From: JABMMZ01 sp040386935
GTDB taxonomy: Bacteria; Bacteroidota; Bacteroidia; NS11-12g; UBA955
Assembly (NCBI GenBank): GCA_040386935.1
Contig: JAZKEQ010000006.1
Coordinates: 1 to 64,000, forward strand
Direction of reading: 5' to 3'
DNA: 64,000 bases
Shown: piece by piece, positions 34,194-44,100 of the stretch
Layout: each line of letters opens with the position of its first letter
How positions within the stretch are numbered: the stretch's first letter is position 1
The notes under the pieces: generated by a model
Database searches by the model: none
What the model saw: the letters and a program-made list of their open reading frames with translations, nothing else
What the model was told of the DNA's origin: nothing
Translations under genes and position numbers: made by a program

Positions 34194-36299
34194 TTATTGA
34201 ATAATGAATTTTTCAGTTGCACTGAAATTAGCACCTTCAATCTTAATGGTATAAACACCTTTAGCATAGTTTTCAGTATTGAAACTAATGGTGTTAGATC
34301 CTGCAACTAATTCTGAACTGTTAATTGTTTCAACTACCTGACCCAAAGTATTGTAAACATTGATTTTTACATCACTAGGATTGTTGTTTAAACTAAATTT
34401 AACGGTTGTTTCGCCACCTGTAGAAGGTGAAGGGAAAACAGAGATAGAAGCTTTGCCACTATTTGCAATATCATCTACTGCCAATACAGTTCCTGATGAC
34501 CAGGTTGACTGATAGATTTCTTTAGTGACGATATCCTGAACAAAAACAACCACTTCGCAATCTGTCAATTCTTCAATACTATTTTCAGTATTAACATTGA
34601 TGATGCTGCTTTGACCGCTTGGAGGTAATCTGTAGTCACCCGGAACATTGTAGGTCATTTGAGGGAAAACTTTATCTACATTTTTTGTTACGGTTCCTAA
34701 AACAGTGCCATTCGCATTTGGCAACATTTTTTTCATCACATGTGTGAATTCAGTTTCACCGTTGGTTTTAACATTTTTAGTGGTTTTTTTCTCTAAAACG
34801 GCAACAAAAACTCTCAAATTAGTGTTGTTGAAATTCATTAAAGGCGTAACAGTAACATTTACTTCTACACGTTTAAAATTAATGATGTGAGAAGCATCAA
34901 TTTTAATGAATGAAGGCTTAGATTTAAACTGATTGTATAATGTTGTTGAGTAACTGTTGGCATTGCCATTCCAGCCACCATCTACCTGCATGTTAGGGAT
35001 TGCATTTACACCATACAAAGTAGCTCTTGTTTGACACTCATTTGTATAATATGGATCGCCTGAACCCGGAAAATACATCTGATATTTAATAACCGTATTG
35101 TCATCAGCCGGATACTGTGGTAAAATATTTTCATCTAAATTAATGTTGCCCGGTCTGCATGGTCCGCAAGTTGAAGATGTAAATACTTCATGCAATGGTT
35201 TTCTTACAACAAAGTCTTCAACAACATTCACAATTTTAGTGATACTGTCATCAATTCCTTCATCATCCGGATTGCCATTGATATTGCTCAACCACATTGT
35301 GATTTTATGGTTGCCAATTGAACCACCTGCCCATGTAGTTGGATGGGTTACTTTAGCTGTTCCATTAGGATTAATACTAATTGTTCCGGCAGAAGCTGTT
35401 ACAACTGCGCCATTATCAACGCTATAATTAATATCGCATGAACTAATTGTAGCGCTGCCGACATTCTTAAACACACCGCTCAATGAGAATGGCGCTTGAG
35501 TCATAGCCATGTAATCAGGAAGGGTAGAAGCGAAACCTTCAGCGTTATTGGTAAGTTTTGCTCCCGGTTTAAATTTGTAATAGGAGTTATCTGTTGCATC
35601 AAACAGGTTTTGAGTGATGTTAACTGCGCCCAAATTTGGAGAGTTAGCCACTGTGAAAGCAGAAACACTGTCAACTTGTACACCGGCAGACATTTTTACA
35701 TTGCTGGTGCAAATAGTTCCAGATGTTGTAACACAGAGCGTTTTCATATCTACAATATAAATGTAGTTGGTAGTTTCTTCAAGTACAATTGACCAGTATG
35801 TCCAACCTGAAGTGATATTGGCTTCAGAGAAAAAGTTATACTGTATCCAAAATTGTCTGTTTGGAGCTGTACCAAAAGTTTTGGTTACAATTTGGCTCTG
35901 ATATGTGGCGTTGGTGATAGGTTTAACTCCTAAAACACATACTGAACTGCTAGGTATGTTATTGTTTGGTAAAGTAAGAGAGCCAAATGATGAAGGTTTT
36001 TTACTTGAAGCAGTGTTAAAAGTAATAAAACCTGCATTACAAGCCTTGAATGATGTAACTGCTGAACCATTGAAATCAAAAGAAAAAGGAATGCTTTGGT
36101 TAGCAGAGTAAGCAACAGACGATGAAGCAGGACCGGCCCAGATTGAAGACCAACCTGTCAATAATGCCGCTGGATTTTCACCATCAGTATTTAAGCTATT
36201 GGGATTTTTCCCAATATTAGTGTAGGGAATGTAGTGGTACTGGCCATATGTGAAATTTATGGCTAGAACACAAGTTAATAGTAGTAGTATCTTTTTCAT
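34194..36299 (-). CDS. Omp28-type T9SS secreted protein with CxxC motif
   Basis: The 701-residue protein has a signal peptide (ending near TYGQ), an N-terminal beta domain with a Fn3-like SFDFNGSAV region, and an Omp28-like domain around residues 365-570 with the thioredoxin-like site TSSTCGPCRPGN. A type A sorting domain closes it (FPSPSTGGETTVKF, YAKGVYTIKI, KFIIQ). The CGPC dipeptide is the same as in classical thioredoxin. It would be displayed outside the cell by T9SS. A terminator follows directly, so it is a single transcription unit. Confidence 0.8.
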   Translation of the reverse strand: MKKILLLLTCVLAINFTYGQYHYIPYTNIGKNPNSLNTDGENPAALLTGWSSIWAGPASSSVAYSANQSIPFSFDFNGSAVTSFKACNAGFITFNTASSKKPSSFGSLTLPNNNIPSSSVCVLGVKPITNATYQSQIVTKTFGTAPNRQFWIQYNFFSEANITSGWTYWSIVLEETTNYIYIVDMKTLCVTTSGTICTSNVKMSAGVQVDSVSAFTVANSPNLGAVNITQNLFDATDNSYYKFKPGAKLTNNAEGFASTLPDYMAMTQAPFSLSGVFKNVGSATISSCDINYSVDNGAVVTASAGTISINPNGTAKVTHPTTWAGGSIGNHKITMWLSNINGNPDDEGIDDSITKIVNVVEDFVVRKPLHEVFTSSTCGPCRPGNINLDENILPQYPADDNTVIKYQMYFPGSGDPYYTNECQTRATLYGVNAIPNMQVDGGWNGNANSYSTTLYNQFKSKPSFIKIDASHIINFKRVEVNVTVTPLMNFNNTNLRVFVAVLEKKTTKNVKTNGETEFTHVMKKMLPNANGTVLGTVTKNVDKVFPQMTYNVPGDYRLPPSGQSSIINVNTENSIEELTDCEVVVFVQDIVTKEIYQSTWSSGTVLAVDDIANSGKASISVFPSPSTGGETTVKFSLNNNPSDVKINVYNTLGQVVETINSSELVAGSNTISFNTENYAKGVYTIKIEGANFSATEKFIIQ

Positions 36300-36354
36300 T
36301 TCTAATAAAATTTTAGCAATTTTAACTAAACTAAGGATGATATAAAAGAAATAT

Positions 36355-37074
36355 TTAATTTATTTTAACCATTTCAAGGTTTTTTAAACCTGTAACAGTG
36401 CCAAACAAATTCATTTTCAAACAGTAAACCATATCCTCCTGATGATGAAGGTGAGATAAGCGCTGATAATGCGAAGATTTTGCAAGATATTCAGCCATAT
36501 CATTTTTTGAAATAGAATATAAATCCATGGTTATCAGAGTTGTATCGCAATCTGATGTCAAGGTGGTTCTTTCTTTTAAAAGTGTGGCCAATGCACCTGC
36601 ATATAAGCTGTCTTCCAGATTGACTTTGTCTTTCCACCCTGCACACAATAAAACAATGTCTTTTTGATCGTTGATTAACCAGTCGGCTGTTGCACTGATG
36701 TTCAAAAAACTGCCGGCCAGTACATTGCTGGCACCGGCTACTGAAGCAGCCGTGATGCATTTTGTGCCATTGGTGGTGGTAAGTGCCAGTTTACGTTCTT
36801 TTACAAAACCATTCATACATTCGAAAGGAGAATTACCCATGTCAAATCCCTCTATTTTATACCCGTCACGTTCAGCTGCTATTAAATAATCCTGATTCTT
36901 AAAAATCAACGCTTCATCAATAGTATTAACAGGTCTTACGGCTAAAGCCCCTTCATGAATTGCAGTACAAATTGTTGAAGTAGCCCTTAAAATATCAATC
37001 ACCACTACATTCTTATTTTTTACATTGGCTAAATGGAGTAAAGCCGGGCTCAACACAACTTCTATGCTTATCAT
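36355..37074 (-). CDS. comB: 2-phosphosulfolactate phosphatase (ComB family)
   Basis: The 239 residues match ComB, which removes phosphate from 2-phosphosulfolactate in the coenzyme M pathway of archaea. Diagnostic stretches are VVVIDILRATSTICTA, AAERDGYKIEGFDMGNSP, LTTTNGTKCI and LCAGWKDKVNLEDSLYAGAL. Many Bacteroidota keep this gene without making coenzyme M. Sulfolactate may feed sulfonolipid (capnine-type) or other sulfonate synthesis, but that is inference. It is divergent from the TPR protein gene with 69 bases between starts. Confidence 0.88.
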   Translation of the reverse strand: MISIEVVLSPALLHLANVKNKNVVVIDILRATSTICTAIHEGALAVRPVNTIDEALIFKNQDYLIAAERDGYKIEGFDMGNSPFECMNGFVKERKLALTTTNGTKCITAASVAGASNVLAGSFLNISATADWLINDQKDIVLLCAGWKDKVNLEDSLYAGALATLLKERTTLTSDCDTTLITMDLYSISKNDMAEYLAKSSHYQRLSHLHHQEDMVYCLKMNLFGTVTGLKNLEMVKIN

Positions 37075-37143
37075 GCCACAATAGTAGAAATCTATTTTGC
37101 AAAAATCAAATTTTAAGCCCCATTTTTGCGCAATAAATTACCA

Positions 37144-38160
37144 ATGCGATATTTAGTCACTTGTATTTTTTGCCTAATTGCTAATTCGGCACTACTTGCA
37201 CAAACAGAAGATACGCCCATGAAGAAGGCGCTAAGTGAAATGGAAAAGAATAATTTTACTGTTGCCATCCAATATCTCGAAACTCATTTAGAATCGAACA
37301 ATAATGACGCTCTGGCCTATTTTAACAGAGGGTATTGTTATTTGATGTTAAAAAAATCAAGTGTGGCAATGGTGGATTTTAATCGCTGCTTAGTGCTGGA
37401 TTCTTCAATTGCCGAAGCTTATTTTAATAGGGCATTGGCGCATCAGAGTTTAAAGAATTTCACCTTTTCAGAAGCTGATTTTCTGACTTATGTAGAAAAA
37501 AGACCAAATGATACCAAGGGTTATCTCAATCTCGCATTTTTATATGAAGAAATGACCGATTACAAAAATGCCATCTCTGCTTATAGCGCTTACCTCGCTA
37601 TTCAACCCGGTTCAGTAGAAGTTTTGAAGTACCGCGCATTGGCATACGGAACTATTGATTCCGTTAACAGAGCCATCAATGATTATACACGTTGTGGACT
37701 TTTACAGCCAAGTGACTCAACAATCTGGTTGTTAAAAGGTAATTTGTATTACGATGCGGCCATGTATAAAGAGGCCATTGAATCCTATAACCTGGCACTG
37801 CTCAATTATCCATCACAAACAGCAGCACTTGTTAATAGAGCTGATGCATATACCGCCTCACAGCAATATGAAAATGCGATACTCGATTACAAACAATTGA
37901 TCATTCAATCACCTTACAATGCAGAGTTTTATTTCAATTTGGGGTTCTGTAGTTTGCAACTCAATTTGCCAAACGATGCCATTGGATATTTTGAAAAAGC
38001 CATTGACAATGATTACGAAAATCTAGGACAGTTGCTGACCCTGAGAGGTGTGGCTTATAATAATCTGCAATTGAAAATGGAAGCTTGTGCCGATTGGCAA
38101 AAAGCCTTTGCACTGGGTTATAAAGAAGCAGCCAAATACCAGAATAATTATTGTAATTAG
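37144..38160 (+). CDS. Secreted TPR repeat protein
   Basis: The 338-residue protein has a signal peptide (LVTCIFCLIANSALLAQ) followed by about eight tetratricopeptide repeats filling residues 30-330, with typical forms such as ALAYFNRGYCYLML, AEAYFNRALAHQSL and AEFYFNLGFCSLQL. It is an exported scaffold with no other domain. The ATG at 37144 is chosen because a near-consensus -7 element (CATTTTTG, 37121-37128) overlaps the upstream in-frame TTG at 37126. The 137 bases after it hold only simple repeats. Confidence 0.85.
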   Translation: MRYLVTCIFCLIANSALLAQTEDTPMKKALSEMEKNNFTVAIQYLETHLESNNNDALAYFNRGYCYLMLKKSSVAMVDFNRCLVLDSSIAEAYFNRALAHQSLKNFTFSEADFLTYVEKRPNDTKGYLNLAFLYEEMTDYKNAISAYSAYLAIQPGSVEVLKYRALAYGTIDSVNRAINDYTRCGLLQPSDSTIWLLKGNLYYDAAMYKEAIESYNLALLNYPSQTAALVNRADAYTASQQYENAILDYKQLIIQSPYNAEFYFNLGFCSLQLNLPNDAIGYFEKAIDNDYENLGQLLTLRGVAYNNLQLKMEACADWQKAFALGYKEAAKYQNNYCN

Positions 38161-38297
38161 GGGTTAGGGGAGAGGATATAGGAGTGAGGAAAGAGGATAT
38201 AGGGGAGAGGAGATTTTCGATTTTTGATTTTAGAGTTTAGATTTTATTAGTAACTAATAACCATTAACCTAATAACCATTAACTAAATAACAAATAA
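38161..38297. repeat. Simple-sequence spacer
   Basis: A purine-rich tract with GAGGATATAGG repeated twice (about 38172-38206) is followed by TTTTGATTTT/AGAGTTTAGATTTT and then AATAACCATTAAC repeated twice (about 38252-38285). The last motif is related to the octamer array upstream of sua5. Nothing codes here. Confidence 0.7.
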
Positions 38298-39041
38298 CTA
38301 TTTCCTGAAAATTTTAAAATTCCCAAGGCCCCATTTCTGAAGGCGGTATTGCAATGATACCCACAATACACCTAGTCCGTAAATACTGCTGCGTTTTAAG
38401 TTAATACTGCTGGCTTCATCAAAGTATTTAGTAGGACAGGTTACTTCCGCAATATCAAATCCTGCATAAAAAACCTGGGCAGTCATTTGGTTGTCAAAAA
38501 TAAAATCATCGGAGTTGGCTTCAATGTTTATTTTGTCAAATATTTTGCGGTCGAAAGCTCTGTATCCGGTGTGGTATTCAGATAATTTCTGACCCATCAG
38601 AATGTTTTGGTACAAGGTCAGTATTCTGTTGGCTATGTATTTGTAAATCGGCATACCACCACGCAGCGCACCTTTCCCTAAAATTCGGCTTCCGAAAACA
38701 CAAGGATACACATCGTTGGCAATAATATAAGCCATACTTTCAATTAATTTAGGCGTATACTGATAATCGGGGTGTAGCATAATGATAATATCAGCTCCAA
38801 GGGATAATGCTTTGTTGTAACACGATTTTTGATTGCCGCCATAGCCGCGGTTAACCTCATGTTTCACGATATGGCGAATGCCCAGTTGAGCAGCCTTTTC
38901 TATGGTACTGTCTTTGCTGTTGTCGTCTACCAATATTACTTCATCGACAATATCAAATGGTATTTCGTTGTAAGTTTTCTCAAGCGTAGCCGATGCATTA
39001 TAAGCGGGAAGAACAATGGCCAGTTTTTTACCTTTTATCAT
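38298..39041 (-). CDS. Glycosyltransferase family 2, dolichol-phosphate mannosyltransferase-like
   Basis: The 247 residues form a GT-A fold: AIVLPAYNASATLEKT, then the nucleotide-binding VDDNSKDST, then HPDYQYTP with the metal-binding acidic residues, then GSRILGKGALRGGMP. It resembles the DPM1/undecaprenyl-phosphate sugar synthase group, which charges lipid carriers with sugars for later GT-C enzymes such as the GT87-type gene at 4733. It has no transmembrane helix. It starts 8 bases from a perfect -7 element at 39050-39057. Confidence 0.88.
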   Translation of the reverse strand: MIKGKKLAIVLPAYNASATLEKTYNEIPFDIVDEVILVDDNSKDSTIEKAAQLGIRHIVKHEVNRGYGGNQKSCYNKALSLGADIIIMLHPDYQYTPKLIESMAYIIANDVYPCVFGSRILGKGALRGGMPIYKYIANRILTLYQNILMGQKLSEYHTGYRAFDRKIFDKINIEANSDDFIFDNQMTAQVFYAGFDIAEVTCPTKYFDEASSINLKRSSIYGLGVLWVSLQYRLQKWGLGNFKIFRK

Positions 39042-39049
39042 CTGGGGTG

Positions 39050-39057
39050 CAAAACTA
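39050..39057 (-). promoter_or_regulatory. -7 promoter element (TAGTTTTG on minus strand)
   Basis: Perfect TAnnTTTG match read leftward, 8 bases from the glycosyltransferase ATG at 39041. The mRNA would have a very short leader. Confidence 0.5.
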
Positions 39058-39069
39058 ATTGAATAATTT

Positions 39070-39678
39070 TTAATTCTCTGCTTTTAATTCACGGGAACAT
39101 TTATCGCAAAGTTTGGGGTGAGGATCAGAGACATTCTTAATTAATCCTTTTGCACTCTTCATTAAACAGGTACTGTCTTTGCAATGCGCCAACCCGAAAT
39201 TATGTCCCAGTTCATGGAGTGATACATTGGTCATGCGCCTCAACAGTAATTCCTTGGAATTGGATTTCTTTTCGATTCTAAAAGTAGATATCACGCTGCT
39301 GCTGCCGGGACAATACCCCAATCCAAATACACCCCAATAAGGGTTGTTATTTTTAGCTGTGCAGATATCTGTTTCCATCAATCCCTGTATCACCTCGCCT
39401 TCCTTTTTCTGATGAAGCAGGAATTTTAAAATGCTGTCGGCACTGTAGCGGTTGTTTTCCGGAATGTAGCAATTAGACGGGGTTTGCAGTTGTTGGATAA
39501 TGGTAACCTTGCAGCCATAAAATGCGGTAATTTTTTTCTTTAAATGTTCGATTAATGCAGTGTTGTCGCTATTTAATGCGACCAGTTGTACGGTTCTGTC
39601 ATTTAAAATTTCATGGGTATTTTCGGAGTCGCAGCCCGATAGCAATAACATAAACAGCAAATACTTTATACCGCGCAT
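39070..39678 (-). CDS. Archaemetzincin-like zinc metalloprotease lipoprotein
   Basis: The 202-residue protein starts with a lipoprotein signal (lipobox LLSGC, Cys16). Its C-terminal part carries the extended zinc site HELGHNFGLAH followed by C-x4-C-M and a later CDKCS, the pattern of archaemetzincins, in which three His bind the catalytic zinc and four Cys a structural one. Family members are usually soluble; a lipid anchor would place this one on the periplasmic side of a membrane. ATG at 39678 is used; a TTG four codons upstream is possible. It is divergent from cystathionine beta-synthase. Confidence 0.83.
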   Translation of the reverse strand: MRGIKYLLFMLLLSGCDSENTHEILNDRTVQLVALNSDNTALIEHLKKKITAFYGCKVTIIQQLQTPSNCYIPENNRYSADSILKFLLHQKKEGEVIQGLMETDICTAKNNNPYWGVFGLGYCPGSSSVISTFRIEKKSNSKELLLRRMTNVSLHELGHNFGLAHCKDSTCLMKSAKGLIKNVSDPHPKLCDKCSRELKAEN

Positions 39679-39700
39679 TAGTGCATGCAATTTAATTTAT

Positions 39701-39726
39701 TTTTTCAGACTTTAAAGACTGAAAAA
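39701..39726. promoter_or_regulatory. Near-perfect 26-base palindrome in a divergent spacer
   Basis: TTTTTCAG at 39701-39708 and CTGAAAAA at 39719-39726 flank a central CTTTAAAG. Twenty-four of 26 positions are symmetric. It is placed 16 bases upstream of the -7 element of the synthase gene, where a repressor or activator dimer would act. Confidence 0.5.
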
Positions 39727-39742
39727 GTATTTTTCAAAATAC

Positions 39743-39750
39743 TACCTTTG
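39743..39750 (+). promoter_or_regulatory. -7 promoter element (TACCTTTG) for cystathionine beta-synthase
   Basis: Perfect TAnnTTTG match only 4 bases before the ATG at 39755, so transcription should begin at or next to the start codon. Confidence 0.6.
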
Positions 39751-39754
39751 CCCT

Positions 39755-41125
39755 ATGGCATATTTAGAAAATATTCTTCAGGCTATTGGCAACACGCCAA
39801 TGGTAAAACTCAATAAGATTGTGGCTGATTTGCCATGCACTGTTTTGGCTAAAATTGAGACATTTAATCCCGGCAACAGCATCAAAGACCGTATGGCTGT
39901 TAAAATGATTGAAGATGCTGAAAAGAGTGGGGTATTAAAACCCGGAGGAACAATTATAGAAGGTACCAGTGGTAATACAGGCATGGGACTGGCAATAGCT
40001 GCTGTAGTGAAAGGGTATAAATGTATTTTTACAACGACAGATAAGCAAAGCAAAGAAAAAGTAGATGCGATGAAAGCTTTCGGTGCTGAGGTAATTGTTT
40101 GCCCGACTGATGTGGAACCTGAAGACCCTCGCTCTTATTATTCTGTTTCAAGTCGCCTGGTAGACGAGGTGCCCAATAGCTGGAAACCAAATCAATACGA
40201 CAATCCAAGTAATTCAGTGGCCCATTACGAAACTACCGGTCCTGAAATATGGGAACAAACCGAAGGTAAGATTACCCATTTGGTGGTGGGTGTTGGTACA
40301 GGTGGTACCATCAGCGGAACAGGTAAATATCTGAAAGAAAAAAATCCAAATATTAAGGTCCTTGGTATTGATACTTACGGTTCTATTTTTAAGAAATACA
40401 AAGAAACAGGGATATTGGATAAGAATGAAATATACCCTTATATCACTGAAGGTATTGGGGAAGATTTTCTGCCTCAGAATGTAGATTTTTCAGTAATTGA
40501 TCATTTTGAAAAAGTAACTGACAGAGATGCCGCTATTTATACCCGTTTGATTCCGCGTATGGAAGGCATATTCTCAGGCAACAGCGCAGGTTCAGCCATT
40601 GCAGGCATTTTACAGATGAAACACATGTTCAAAAAGGACGATGTGGTAGTGGTTATTTTTCACGACCATGGAACACGTTACATGGGCAAAATGTATAATG
40701 AAGACTGGATGCGCGACCGTGGTTTTCTTGAAGTTAAAAAACCTGTTGTGGCCATCGATTTGATTCAAGGGCATATCAATCAAAAACTACTGACGGTTAA
40801 CAGTCAACAATTGGCGAAGGATGCATATGAACTGATGAAGAAATACGATATCTCCCAAATCCCTGTTGTAGATAACGAAGGACATTTTGTTGGTTCATTA
40901 AACGATGCGGATTTATTCGAACAATTGATTGATCAACCCGAATCAAAAACCAGTGCCATCAGCACCATCATGCGACCGGCTTTTCCTTTAGTAAAGCCTG
41001 ATACGTTGATTGAAGATGTTTCCCGTTTAATCAACAAAACCAATCAGGCGGTGTTGATGACGGATAGAGGTGGAAATACCCATATCATTACCAAGTACGA
41101 TATTATAGACGCTGTAAGTCTATAA
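39755..41125 (+). CDS. Cystathionine beta-synthase with C-terminal CBS domain pair
   Basis: The 456-residue PLP enzyme joins serine (or O-acetylserine) and homocysteine to make cystathionine. Lys44 in NPGNSIKDR is the PLP lysine. GTSGNTG and VGVGTGGTISGTG bind the cofactor, and FSGNSAGSA follows. Two CBS domains at about 335-456 may sense adenosyl ligands, as in the human enzyme; there is no N-terminal heme domain. A cysteine-synthase activity cannot be excluded. The mRNA is predicted to be leaderless or nearly so, and a 26-base palindrome upstream suggests specific regulation. Confidence 0.92.
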   Translation: MAYLENILQAIGNTPMVKLNKIVADLPCTVLAKIETFNPGNSIKDRMAVKMIEDAEKSGVLKPGGTIIEGTSGNTGMGLAIAAVVKGYKCIFTTTDKQSKEKVDAMKAFGAEVIVCPTDVEPEDPRSYYSVSSRLVDEVPNSWKPNQYDNPSNSVAHYETTGPEIWEQTEGKITHLVVGVGTGGTISGTGKYLKEKNPNIKVLGIDTYGSIFKKYKETGILDKNEIYPYITEGIGEDFLPQNVDFSVIDHFEKVTDRDAAIYTRLIPRMEGIFSGNSAGSAIAGILQMKHMFKKDDVVVVIFHDHGTRYMGKMYNEDWMRDRGFLEVKKPVVAIDLIQGHINQKLLTVNSQQLAKDAYELMKKYDISQIPVVDNEGHFVGSLNDADLFEQLIDQPESKTSAISTIMRPAFPLVKPDTLIEDVSRLINKTNQAVLMTDRGGNTHIITKYDIIDAVSL

Positions 41126-41188
41126 TTTTTCTGTCATTTTATAATCAGGCATTTTTTTTGAAAAAATATTCGTCTATATTCGTATAGA

Positions 41189-44100
41189 TTGTTCAAAAAA
41201 TCATTTTTATATTGCCTCCTATTATCCCTTCTATTAGTTTCGGGAAGTGAAGCCTATGCTAAGATAATTTCAAAAACGACAGACTGCATGGGCAGTTCAA
41301 CCGATTTTGATTATACATCTTCAACAGGGCTCACCATTACCGCTGCTGCCTGGACTTTTGGGGATGGTTATTCAGCAAATTCCGTGCAATCAAGCCATGT
41401 TTATAAAAGTACAGGTGTGTTTAAGGTAAAAATTACAGCAACACTTAGTAATGGGAGTAATGAAACTGATAGTATGATGATCACTATTGTGGGATTGCCC
41501 GAAGCGAAATTCACCTATCAGAGTTTTAGCGATACCTGTTTCTATAACAATAATGTTTGTTTTGTCGATCAGTCGACACCTGCTGTTGTTGGACAAAATA
41601 TAATTAAGCGTATTTTTTTGTGGGATGACGGCAGTTCCAGTATTTCTACAACTCCTAAATACGGAGACCTTTTTTGTCATCGCTACAGTGGAGTAGGGAA
41701 GTACAAAGCCACGATGGAAATTACTGACATATACGGATGTAAAAGTCTGAGTAATTTTACATTTAAGATAGTTCCCGGTGCGGATGCTGATTTTTCTTAT
41801 TCTTTTGCTTTTGTTGATTGTAATAATGCAGCCCTTTGTTTTAAAAATAGGAGTACGGTTATGTCGCCTGCCACGGCAAAGTATACATGGCGGATTGATA
41901 CAAGTGCCATAGATTATAACAGTTATATGACAAGCTCAAAGTGCATTCAGTACAATAAAAGTAAGTCACTTAAAGCAACATTAATAGCTAAAACAAACAC
42001 AGGATGTACCGATTCCATTTCAAGAACCATTGGCATTGATTTAACCCCTTTACCAACAGCTTTGGTGATGTTGGATTCAGTGTTGTGTTATGGCGATATT
42101 CTTCCGAGTGCTGTAACATTCTCACCTATTGTTGCTGATCTTATTGAAATATTGATTGATAATAAAGTAGTCAATTCAACCAGTTCTTTAACAGGGTATC
42201 AAATTTCTCCCAAGCAAATGAAAATATTGCCGGGTAAGCATGTATTGACTTTTAAAATAAAAAGAGGCAATTGTATTGTTACTTTAAAGAAAGGCTTTGA
42301 AGTGAAAGGTCCCATTGTCAATATGGGGATTATCAATCAATACCAATGCTCAACTAAAAATCAAGTGTTGGCCTATGATTTGTCAACCTTTTCAGATTCG
42401 CTTAACTCTACCTATTACTGGAAGGTAAAAGACCCTGCAGGCTCTGAGTGTACCATTAATTACAACAAAGATTCAAATTTGTATAGCAATTGTAAATATG
42501 CCTATGGTCGTTATCATAAATATGTTTTCAGTGAATTGAGAAAAGATTATACCATTACACTGGTTGTAAAAGATAACATCACAGGTTGCATTGATTCGGC
42601 TGTACAGAATGTAGATTTACTGCGTTGCTCCAAACTGCTTGATAAAAATAGTTACAACATTTGTCAGGATGATATGTTCTATGGCAGCACAGGAAATTCC
42701 AATGATCCCATTAGATTTTCAATTGACACAGGTCGTACCTGGTTTGATTTTCCTTCACAAATTAAAGCACCTTATCTGGGTTTGTACGATGTATTATTGG
42801 TTTTTCAGAAATACCAATCACCATGGTTTGAAAACATAGGCAACGACTCTATGAAAATTCATAACGATTCTATTCTGGTGTATGATACGATTAATAAGAA
42901 ACAATTTTTGACTGTTAAGGCTACCAGATTTGATTCATTGAGCTATAAAGATTACACGTCCTGCAGTAGTTATCGCACCACTATTTATTTTAAAAATAAA
43001 CTCTTTAAGGCAGGCGAAAAAATGGAAATTTTTTGGGGCGATAATACCAATGATGTCAAATTCTTTTTAGTTGACACCTATGTAGATTCTATCAGCCATG
43101 TCTACAAACATCCGGGTATAAAAGCAGGTATTACGATTAATCTTTACAATGGTTCGGGTTGCTTTAATCAATACAGACATTTCGTTGGATTTGGAAAAAC
43201 AGTGGCAGTAATTCCACAGTATAAATTTTGCACCAACGTAAAAAGTTGTATGGATGTAACTGTAACAGAAAACAGCACATCCAAAAAATGGAGTAATTTG
43301 ACAAACAAGCAGCTCACCTGGATAGTTGACAGTACCTTTGTTTACAGCAATGTAATGAAAGTTTGCCACACCTTTACCAAAGGAGGTAACCGCAAAATAA
43401 GGATTATAGCTATTGATAGTAACGGTTGTGCCGATACATTTAAAACGACTGTATTTGTGCAGGAAGTAAAAGCCAATATCAGCAACCTGCCCAAAGTAAT
43501 TTTTTGCTCAGAGCTCAGACAGTTTTTTGATTCTTCCTATTGTATCAAAACATTCAGTGATTCAATATCAAAAATAAAATGGGATTTTGGCGACAAAACA
43601 TTTTTAACCACACAAAAAAATCCTTTTAAAGCATTTAATTCAAGTGCCGATAGTGTATATGTATTATTAGCTGTTCAAACAGTCAGTGGTTGTGTCGATA
43701 CTCAAAAAGTGAGTATTGCCATCATTGGCGCTAAACCTGCCTTTAGAATAAAGGATACAGTTGCTTGTGGGCAAATGCAGGCTGTATTCTATAACCTGTC
43801 GGGCAAATGTAAAAGTTATATCTGGGAGTTTGGCGACAGTGCACAAACATCAAAAGTGATGAGCGATACGCAAACTGTGACCTTTTTTTATAACAAACCA
43901 GGTCGCTATCACATTAAATTATACGGTACCGATACCATTCGCAATCCATCGACAGGGAATACCTATCATTGCGTCAGTGTTTTTCCTGAGTACCCTGTTA
44001 TTCGAGATGTTGTTATCCTGCCGATTATTGATGCAGAAATTATTTCTAAAGATACCATTTGCTTAGGCGATTCTTTGCTCTTGAGAAGTAAAGATACAGC

